From: Mytilus trossulus
Lineage: Eukaryota > Mollusca > Bivalvia > Mytilida > Mytilidae
DNA length: 64,000 bases
Reading direction: 5' to 3'
Assembly: GCF_036588685.1 (NCBI RefSeq)
Contig: NC_086386.1
Coordinates: forward strand, 18,000,931-18,064,930
Every line of letters begins with the position of its first letter. Position 1 is the first letter of the stretch. A program made the translations under genes and the position numbers. Below, one piece after another: positions 44,201-53,700 of this stretch. The notes under the pieces were generated by a model, which had not been told where the DNA came from, did no database searches, and saw only the letters and a list, made by a program, of their open reading frames with translations.

Positions 44201-47200
44201 CTTGTAAATCATTTGAAAACTTAACTATCATTTCTTTTCTCAAGATTGAAAATGTTTTCGTTTATTTCTTTCCGATCAAATATAATACTATTTTCATACT
44301 ACCTAAATAAAAGACAAGGTTCATGTACTTACAATGAATACGTAACCTCTTTCAACTTCGGTTGCTTTTCCTTATCATTTGAATCTTTACTTTCCGATGT
44401 TGGTAGAACCTGCAAAATCCGTTTTGAAAGTAACATGCATTTCTTTTAGGCTCATAACATATAATAACCTTCGTTATATCCTAGCATTTTGTTTTATTTC
44501 GTAACTCTCGATATGTTTCTAAATCATACTATACAACAAAAGAAACACATAATTTATAGTCTGAGATAATCATAGTATTTAATGTATGTAATGGAAAGTA
44601 TCCGGGGTTAGACTTAATAGAGCAGTTTGCATTCAATGGAAGAGCCTGTTATCCAGTAGTTGTTGGTTCTTTGCCACATGTCATAACTGTTTTTTGTTTA
44701 TTTCACCAATTGATTGACTTTTTGATTGTCGGAGCCTTATATAGCATATTCAACGGCAATATGTATGTTGTTTTTTGCAGGTCGTGTTGTGACCTGTGGT
44801 TGTTTTCATCTTTCTTGTCCTGTGGTGCATTGGTTAATAAATGTGGCGTCTACAATCGCTACATCTGCTTATTCTAATCAGCGGGGTGAGGAAAATCCGA
44901 CCACATTTAGTACAGAATATCTTTTCTCTATGTTGATGTAATACATTAATGTAGAACGACTGAAAGGGAAAAGGAGCGGGTCTGCTGAATGTCTGCATAT
45001 AGCAATTTAGTGTCTCAATACCAAATCACAATACACATTGACAAGCAACATGCGTTTGATTGGAAACATCATACCTGTATAGTGTTATGAAATACATACT
45101 ACTTTCCATAGCAAAAACTAGCGAAATCCGAATAAAACATTGTAATCTACAAACGAACCTTTTTCTTATAGAATGATTCAATTATCTGGTAATCAGAAAT
45201 AGCTTCACTGGCTTTGTTTTTCATGTCTGTGAACTTTCCCTTTTCTGCAAGTTTGATAAGATCTCGTAAGCCTTTCACCTTTGAAATATAAAACAGTATT
45301 GTAACAATTAATGTAAAGGACCGTGAGTTTCTAGAGGTTGAATTGATTGATGTTTTTTCGTCATTCAAAAGATGTCATAGGCTTGGATTTGTAAGATCGC
45401 TTGAAGAGATTGAACTTTTTATATACCTTCAAATACCGAGATGAGCGCCATTAATGTTTTGTCTATTAAAAGAATGTGTACCAAATTAAAATCAGCTATT
45501 TCTTTTGTTGTATATGAACATGTTTAAAATCTATTTTTGTAATTGTCAGTTACTTTGAACTTTTGATTTTTCAGAACTTCTAAGAGCTAAGTATATTTTC
45601 TTTTGCATTCTGTTTGGAAAACATTATATATCTATTCGAGCTGACTTTATTTTTTAAACTCAAGTAAAACTGTGAAGATACCGCGTTTTATTTATTTTGT
45701 TTCTGGACATTTTTATTTTTTTTGGAATTTCATTTTAAAATAAGATACATTTCTTGTCTAAAAGATAACAGGATTTTTGCTTCTGAATGTTTTTGAGAAG
45801 TAAATGGGAAAAACTAGCATTCTTCGTCAAGAGATCAATTGTCAGAGGCTCAATGACTTTGTACTTAGACGACGAAAGTATTCAAAATATACATTTATTC
45901 ACCAACGATGGAATAGCATTTACTGTATTTTGATCAGGTTAATTTCGGACGTATGTTGTTTAAACTAAAACATCTGATATACACAACAATTTTGTTCTGC
46001 GCTTTGCTTAATGGTAACATCTTTACAATTTGTTTCATACTTTGTTAGTTGCTTGTAAGTTTTGCTTGAGCATGCTTAAGATAATTAATCTCACATTTAA
46101 TTCATCGATGAGTGGAACATTATTTATGATGTCGTCGATAGCAGAAGACGCCCTTTTAGCATCGCCAGCAGTCGGGTGTGCAACCGGTTTTTGAACATCG
46201 TGGATAAATCTGTCCAGAACTGAGAAGGAAAACTGTAACTAAAATTGCAAAATAAAAAGTGAATGTTATATTAAGGTACAATTTTATTATTAACCATTTT
46301 ATCAAGTCACAGTGATACATTGAATATTACTACGAACGAAAAGCAATAAACATTATAACATGTCGAAAATGTAAAACGAACATCACCATGTGTCGTCAAA
46401 GTAAAAATGTTATATTGAAAAATCAACACAAAGCTGCTACTAAGACAATCATAACTGGAACAGGGAAATAAAAGTCGGCTCAATTATAAAAAAAAAAAGG
46501 ATACTTAAACACCGAGCTCCAAGAAAAAAATCAACCGGAAAGTCCCTAATCAAATGGCAAAATCAAAATCTCAAACACACAAAACGAATAGATAATAAAA
46601 AGTAAAATCACAAAAATACTGAACTCCGACAAAAATTCAAGAAAGAAAGCTCATCAAATCGCAAAATCAAAAGCTCAAACACATCAAACGAATGGTATAC
46701 AAAAGTCACCTTCTGGACTTGATATCTATGATCATGCCTGCCCCTTATTGATATAGGGTTAGAAATCAACAGCTAATTATCCCGTAGAATTAGTTACAGC
46801 ACGCTTAACAGTTTTTATACAACTGAAGAACGTAATTCTGATCGCTTTTGTCAATAACTTATAATTTAATTTACAATGAGATCGGCTACTCCTTATGTAG
46901 TTGGGCAAACATCACCACTCAAACCTCAACTACTTCTACTCAAGTACCATTACTTATCATAGATACCGTGAATACAGTTTGCTGGGTATGCTAAGGATCT
47001 AAATGTTTATTGAATATTCGTTAGTTTAAACATATTTTCTTGTTCAAAATGACAAAAGGATCAGACACAAGTTTTACAACTTAGTAACGTCTTCTCCAAA
47101 ACAAATACAAAAAATACACATTAATTAATGAACATATGAAATATTTCTTACTAACAAATAATTTAAGAATAAAGACATGAAAACAAAAGGAAACTTTTTG

Positions 47201-47481
47201 AAGCGAATCAATGGATTTTAATCGAGTGCATCCTTTTACAGTATAAATACGACACAAACACACCGAATAGTTAGTGGAATTACCTATACCTATAACAAAG
47301 AAGGACAATGTATGACGAACATTAGAATTTTAAGTGTATCAAAAACTGATGTTGTACTATATTATTTCATTCTAGAAGGTGAAAAGGTTGCAAATTTTTC
47401 AACTTGGAAAACACCCAAACAAATATTGATTATGAAATACAGAATAAAATGATTATTTACATTTCGACTTACTTTTGACAT
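41241..47481 (-). CDS. MIEAP-like gene E
   Basis: Nine minus-strand exons close into 379 residues: 47481-47473 (only M-S-K), 46232-46095, 45278-45159, 44409-44333, 44055-43939, 43689-43479, 42922-42839, 42229-42131 and 41525-41241. Residues 4-89 are helical and not coiled-coil rich as in A-D. Residues 90-153 are polar linker. Residues 154-224 are the core (T-D-I-S-D-T-N-R-P-T-K-V, L-Y-D-N-E-W-T-D-A-F). The 84-nt exon at 42922 is easily missed because a longer unrelated frame overlaps it; its correct reading ends M-L-D-P. The last exon has D-P-P-M-V, F-R-H-Y-T-K-S-G, V-W-S-A-L and G-V-M-Q-M-K. One donor is unusual (GTTCGT at 45158). The exon pattern matches F and G, so these three form a second subfamily. 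Confidence 0.82.
46490..46725 (+). repeat. Tandem pair of a dispersed ~110-bp repeat
   Basis: Two consecutive copies contain ACCGAGCTCC/ACTGAACTCC, CTAATCAAATGGCAAAATCAA or a variant, and AAACACA-CAAACGAAT. A decayed copy lies near 30990-31145. In intron 1 of gene E. Confidence 0.6.
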
Positions 47482-47924
47482 TATTGTAATTCCTTCTTTA
47501 ACTGATACTTAAATACAACCTACGTTTGAAACACAAATGACTTTAATCTAATAGTATCTTTACCAGCTATTTAAATACATGTTATCTTTTGATTAATCAA
47601 TAAAATATAATAATGGATGGTATTTAACAGATTGGCAGTAACAATACAAGTACCAAATATATATAAATAACGAACATTCATTTGTGCATAGCAAACTCAA
47701 AAGGTGAATTGGTGAATTGTTTTGTTTTGAAACTTGTCTTCATCATTATATTGTTAAACTAAATTACAAATTAAGCATGTCTAGATACTAAATGATATTA
47801 CCTTATATATACTTTGTTGTTAGGATTACATAAATCGCTATTTTTTTAAAAAAATATAGAAATAATTTCGGGTCCTCAAGACACTTTAATTCGTACTATA
47901 TTTGGCCCTTATAACTTTTTATTT

Positions 47925-47990
47925 GAGCGTCACTGATTAGCCTCTAGAAGACGAAACGCGCACCAGGCTTACACAATATTTAGTTTAAAC
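47925..47990 (+). mobile_element. SINE tail fragment with V-domain-like motif
   Basis: Reads GAGCGTCACTGATTAGCC, then AGACGAAACGCGCACCAGGC, the plus-strand counterpart of 17425-17480. No head is visible. Confidence 0.55.
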
Positions 47991-48019
47991 ATATTTATTT
48001 ATAGTGGATTGGGAAACAA

Positions 48020-48290
48020 GTTTTTGCAACTTATATTAATCCCTTTCCACTTTGCGGGTGCGAGTGCTGCCTTGTAGCGGCATTAGCCTACTCTTTTTCG
48101 AAATCTACAAGGGTGTCTTTAACGTGCAATAGATGTGGCTCTCTCTTAACACGGGTCAGCCATTTATCGTCCCTTTCCGACGGACTATCATCGTTTCCTC
48201 AAGACCATACTCGCAGATGGTGTCAAGGGAGAGCCGAAAATTGAGTTCCTGAAATTTCCATCCCAAACGGGAATATTAATCCTGTTGTAT
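48020..48290. repeat. GC-richer unassigned segment
   Basis: Stands out by composition (TTGCGGGTGCGAGTGCTGCC, TTTAACGTGCAATAGATGTGG, ACACGGGTCAGCC) from the AT-rich surroundings. It has no open frame and is probably part of a dispersed element. Identity unknown. Confidence 0.35.
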
Positions 48291-48689
48291 ACGATGAGAT
48301 TATAACTGTGATAATACCAGCAGTACATCAATAAAACTTTTGATATCTTGAAAATTTGTATGACACTGTATACAACCCAAGATTGAAGTTTTTAACTTCG
48401 CAAGAAAGATTTGTATATGAACAATACAGTCCACATATATGGCATCATAATAACAAATTAGGAAGACCATCTAGGCAAATTCATTCAATTTGTGTTATGT
48501 TATCGCATAACGTTGTAGACCTCCATTATAACATTTGTGTATTACAAAAGAACACCAGATTGTACATAATTAGTCAAATATGTTCTTGCGAAACCACCAT
48601 TAAACAAACTTTTTACAAAACTTCATTTTGCTTTTGGTTGACATATTTGTTTCTTTTTATTGTGATTATTACTATAACACAATGTAGAC

Positions 48690-48990
48690 TGCTGTGGCCC
48701 TAATTTTGACTTCTTTGCTTATTGTTGCTGTTTGCTTTGTTCGCGTATGGTTGTCAATATGGTGGAACTTTGTGCGACTGTCGTACTGGTGGGAGGTTTG
48801 GCTAGCTATTAAACCAGGTTCAATCCTACCTAATCGACTTAAGAAAATACCTGTACCAAGTAAGGAGTGTCCCTTTTGTAATCAGTCGCTTGATGTATTT
48901 CAGCTTTTAATTTTGCCATTTGATCAGGGACTTGCTGTTATGAATTTTCCTCGGAATGTGGTATTTTTGTCATTTTACTTTTTTCGATAG
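48690..48990 (+). repeat. Mussel-type repeat (GTGCGACTGTCGTACTGGTG)
   Basis: Contains TGTGCGACTGTCGTACTGG, GGAGGTTTGGCTAGCTA, AAACCAGGTTCAATCC, ACCTGTACCAAGTAAGGA and TGAATTTTCCTCGG. Decayed pieces occur at 3155-3260 and 60275-60310. The 98-residue open frame here follows the repeat and is not taken as a gene. Confidence 0.6.
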
Positions 48991-49714
48991 TAATTTTGAA
49001 ATTCTGTCTTCGATGACATATAAAAAAAAATGACAAAAACAAAAATATGGTGATTTCATTTTTTTTTAAAGAAACACAGCTTGGATATGAATTAACAACT
49101 ATAAATAGTTGGCACATCTTGAGCATTCACCTCAAACGATAATAAAACCTTTAAGCAGATTTATTAAGAATGGATACAGATACGATACTGTCATTAAAGA
49201 TTGCATATTTTTACATTAGTATTGATTCTTTTAAATGATCTTTGCATCGGATTTAAACATATTTATCATAAATCTAGTTGTTGGCATGATAAGGGTTATG
49301 TTCTTCTCATTTATCTAATGATGCTATAATACTTGACCTCTAATGAGAGGGATGGTTCTCGATACTGGTATTCATATGATGAAAACATAATTTTTCAATC
49401 AGTTTAATTGAGGTCTAGAGCTGGCATGTCAATAACTGCTAGTAGTCCTTTGTGAATATATGTATCATTAAAAGTTTGTTTAGTTTCTTTTGTTACCTAT
49501 TCTGACATCGGACTCGGACTTCTTTTAAACTGAGTTTTACTGTGCGTATTGTTTTGTGTGTTTTCTACATTAGCTAGAGACACGAAAAGGGGAAGGTTGA
49601 GATCTCAGACAACACCTTTAACCTCGCTGTAGTTTTTAGCCTGAAACCTCTGGCCTTTGTTAGTCTTGTAGGCTTTTCAATTTTAGTTTTTTTTTTGTTT
49701 TTTTTTTATATATA

Positions 49715-49895
49715 TTTCAGAGTTTAGTTTGACGTCCATTATCACCGAACATGTATAGATTTTGTTTATGGGGCCAGCTGAAGCACGCCTCCTAGTGCGG
49801 GTTTTTATCGATTTATTGAAAACCCATTGGTGGCCCTCGGCTGTTATCTGCTTTTTTGTAGGGTTGATATCTCTTTGACACATTCCAAATTTCGA
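49715..49895 (-). repeat. Dispersed mussel-type repeat, inverted copy
   Basis: Reverse-oriented copy of the 19345 family, seen as AAAACCCATTGGTGGCCCTC and GGCTGTTATCTGC. The 66-codon minus frame here is only repeat sequence. Confidence 0.6.
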
Positions 49896-49969
49896 TTCTT
49901 ATTTATTTTATATGTTACATCAAAGGATTTTAACTAAATTAAATTGACAGAATTATATTACTCATGTTA

Positions 49970-50165
49970 TATTTGTTATTCTCGTGGTGTTTTGTCTGAT
50001 GCTTGGTCCGTTTCTGTGTGTGTTACGTTTCGGTGTTATGTCGTTGTTCTCCTCTTATATTTAATGCGTTTCCCTCGGTTTTAGTTTGATACCCCGATTT
50101 GGTTTTTTGTCCATGGATTTATGAGTTTTGAACAGCGGTATACTACTGTTGCCTTTATTTATTGC
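49970..50165 (+). repeat. Same dispersed family, copy at 50 kb
   Basis: Well preserved copy between genes E and G, with ATTCTCGTGGTGTTTTGTCT, ATGCGTTTCCCTCGGTTTTA and GAGTTTTGAACAGCGGTATA. Confidence 0.65.
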
Positions 50166-50717
50166 AACAGAAACTGCTGATTCCAGTGGAGGAGCACTAA
50201 CATTCAACACGGGCTTATGTTAGGTTTGTTTTGCTCATTCTATAATTATATGTGTGGCGTTTTTTTTTTTATTGCAGTTAGTCTCTTGTTTTTGTTTGCT
50301 CATGGGTTTGTTTTGACTTGAAGAATTTGCTTACCTACTTGTCTTTGCCTACTTATATTTTGTTTAAATTAAATGTTGAACTTAAAATCGCTGTTTCTTA
50401 TGAAGCCATATTTTGTTATAATCGTCTGGATAATTAAAAGGAATAAATCTCACTCCCTTCTGAATTGGTACAATTGATTCATGAATAAATATATGATTTT
50501 TTTCAATTATTTGTTTAAACTTTTTTTGAGAAAAAAATTAATGTAAAAGTGAATCTCAACAATCGTAGTGTGGGAAGATAACTATTAAAAAGGTTGCTTA
50601 TACATCTTCACGTCATTTCAGATCAATCACTGCGCAACGTAATTAACGACAACGGAAGTGAAATATTTACGACCTCATTAGTGTATACGAGTTTATTACA
50701 TGACTAAGCATTCGTAA

Positions 50718-53700
50718 TCATTTCAGCTGCACCACACCTCTAACCATAGTTGGTCCACCCTCATTTAATAATAAAGCTGGCCATACACCATGGTCAAAAT
50801 CAGTCCCAAATTTTGTAAAATATCTAAAGTAATGAAATAATTTGTCTTTAGTTGCATCTGATGGCCAAACAAGCACCATAGGAGTCTCCATTACATTGAT
50901 ATTCCATGAAAATTGAGAACAATTGTCAATGAAATTATTCACTTTGTCCAAGCTGAGATATGGTTTGAGCTGCCGAGAAATCTGCGTTGCTGTAAAGTCC
51001 TGTGGTAATACAAAACACGAATGATATCAATAATAACGGAGTCATAAATAAATAAAAAGATTCCTTTCTATTTGTTTTCGCAAATATAATCTTGATTATC
51101 AAAAAGCTTCCATATTTCTGATTTTTTTTTTTACAAAGTTCATATCAAAAACTATTGGAGATCCGACGAGAGATAAAGGCAACAAAAACGTAACGATCTG
51201 GGGCCGGTTGTTCAACTTGTCGTTAACTTAACGGTAGCGTTAGCCTTAACGTGTCGTTAAAAAGTTTAACGTGGCGTTACTTAACGGAAGGTTAAAAAGC
51301 TGTTGTTCAAGTTGATTTAACGGTAGCGTTAGCTAACGTGACCGTTAACAAATCTTAACCTGTCGTTAAATTTTAACTATGGTTTAGAGGCTATTTTAGT
51401 TACCCATAATTCAGATTTTCTGAACTTCCCCCATAAACAAATATGGCCGACTTGTCATCTGCTAGTGCATGCAATCAGTCTAATGCTAAGAAAACAAGGG
51501 AAAGAAAGCCAAATTTTTCAGAAGCAGAGGTAAATCTTCTCCAAGATGAGGTAGAAAAGAATTATGCAGTCATTAATGACAAATTTGGAAGTTCTTTGAC
51601 AAATAAAAGAAAAACTGCAGTCTGGGGAAGAATTTCAGTGATGGTGTCTTCTCTTGGTGTTGCCCATAGGTCAGCCAAGGAGTGTAAAGATAAATGGGGC
51701 AACACCAAGAAAGAGGCAAAGAAGATCTTTTCTGTAAACAAGAGAGACCAGGGGAAAACAGGTGGTGGACCACAGGCTAAGCCAGTGAGTGTGGCAGTGC
51801 ACAGAACCATAGATCTGTGCAAGGACTCTGCTTCCTTCAAGGGCATAGGAGGTGTAGAAAGCTGCATCATTGGTTAGCAAAATTTAACGGAGCGTTAGTG
51901 CTAACGACAAGTTGAACAACCGGCCCCTGATGTTACTGGCTGAGAAACGTCCCCCATTTTGTGATGAAAATACTATGATGGGGTATAGTTTTGGGGATCA
52001 TATGAAAATTCATTTAAATGTTTTAAGCTAAACTAGCTTTTATTTGATAAATTTTATACTTATGTCTGCTTCATAGAAAAATACTTTCTTTTTATCCTTA
52101 TGTTATACTATATGAATACCTCGATCTTATGTGTTCAAATTTATGAAAATAACTTTTTTTCAATTTTGCAACATTTAAATCTATGTCAGGCTTACCCTTT
52201 CGGAGCACCTGAGATCACCCTTAGTTTTTGGTGTGGTTGGTGTTGTTTATTCTTTAGTTTTCTATGTTGTGTCATGTGTACTATAGTTTGTCTGTTTGTT
52301 TTCTTCAATTTTATCCATGGCTTTGTCAGTTTATTTTTGATTTATGAGTTTGACTGTCCCTCTGGTATCTTTCGTCCCTCTTTTAGACTGAATGTTTCAT
52401 CATAATACAGTTCACTTCAATAACTATCTTTTTACAGTTCACATTGTGACAATTCTTCACTTATATGTTTTTATTCATTCTAGTTTCAATGGTCAAATAG
52501 CTATAAACACAAACATAAATGTCTAATACTGCAATATGTACGATCATCATACTATCCTGGAATTTTACCTTTATTAATAGTGGTAGACTGTAGCGTATTG
52601 TATCTCTCACTGCCATCCTCGCATATGGTAAAACTGTTTGGTATTCTCTTTCAGTTGTGTTCACTGTCTTTGTTGTCTGAAATATACACAAATTAGTTCA
52701 AATGCATGACTAGCAGGAATTTGATTCTCAAAACTTGGTATACAATTTCATAAAAATAATTTTGAATGTTTTTTGTAAAAATCAATAAATGCTCACATGT
52801 ATATTTCACAAAAATCGAAAGAAAGATCATTGCTGTTTTGCTGTTGGTTTGTTATTTGCGTGCGTAATGTTTGTTTTCTATTCACCTATAACTGTGTCTG
52901 TCATAAAAGTTTATTCTATGTTAAAATAAGTAGACAAAAGTCCAAATGGCGTACCAATTGAAAGTCAACGTACGGATTTTTACATTGAGCAAGGTAATAT
53001 GGCATTGCAAGATTTAAAGGACCCGAAATACTATGTAATTATATCCTTATATTGCCAATTTTAGTTTTAGGTATTGTCTGCACTATGTATGTTGTATAAA
53101 ATAACGTAAATAAGAAAAATATCCCTATATAAAATTCATACCTCACTGCCAAAGTCAGTCGTTCAAATATTCTAACTGACTTTTTTTGTCCTTTTTTACT
53201 GAGTAATTGTAGCTGTCCGTCTTTGATTTGATATCTTTATATGTTTTGCTACCTACGTCATGTGTAGAATTAATAACATACCAACTACAACTTACAGATG
53301 CAGGTGTTCTACTGGACTTCTGCTTGACGATGATTGGTTCTGTGACTATTTTTGTCATGACAGTTGTCATTTGTTTTACCTGATTCGTTACCTTAATCTT
53401 AAAATAGTCAAATACAAGCTGCAAAAAATAGATATTGTACAGGTGTGATTACATATTATGTTGACACAATGTATATAATCTCCAATTTACATAATTTGGG
53501 TCGTTTACAAAGTATTTTCAATAGAACATTAAAATTGATAGGAAAATATTTGGACAAAAGTGATTTTCAATTTTCTTAAGGTTGACTTGCCTACTATCTT
53601 GTTTGTTCCATTTAAATTATTAGATTCAGACATGAAAGATATTTCATAATGTGTATAAGGGAAATGTAAAGCAAAAATGGGAACAAAAATTATAGAAAAC

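Larger units (their letters stand above)
47482..50717. other. Region between E and G
   Basis: About 3.2 kb without a gene. Contents: SINE tail fragment 47925-47990, a GC-richer segment 48020-48290, a mussel-type repeat 48690-48990, and repeats at 49715-49895 and 49970-50165. The 115-codon frame at 48356 shows no recognised domain. Confidence 0.5.

Noticed and set aside
48694-48990. 98-residue membrane-like protein
   Set aside because: The sequence matches a dispersed mussel repeat seen in pieces elsewhere in the window.
51562-51880. Three minus-strand frames across the Harbinger-like gene
   Set aside because: Antisense shadows of the Myb-like frame; no motifs.
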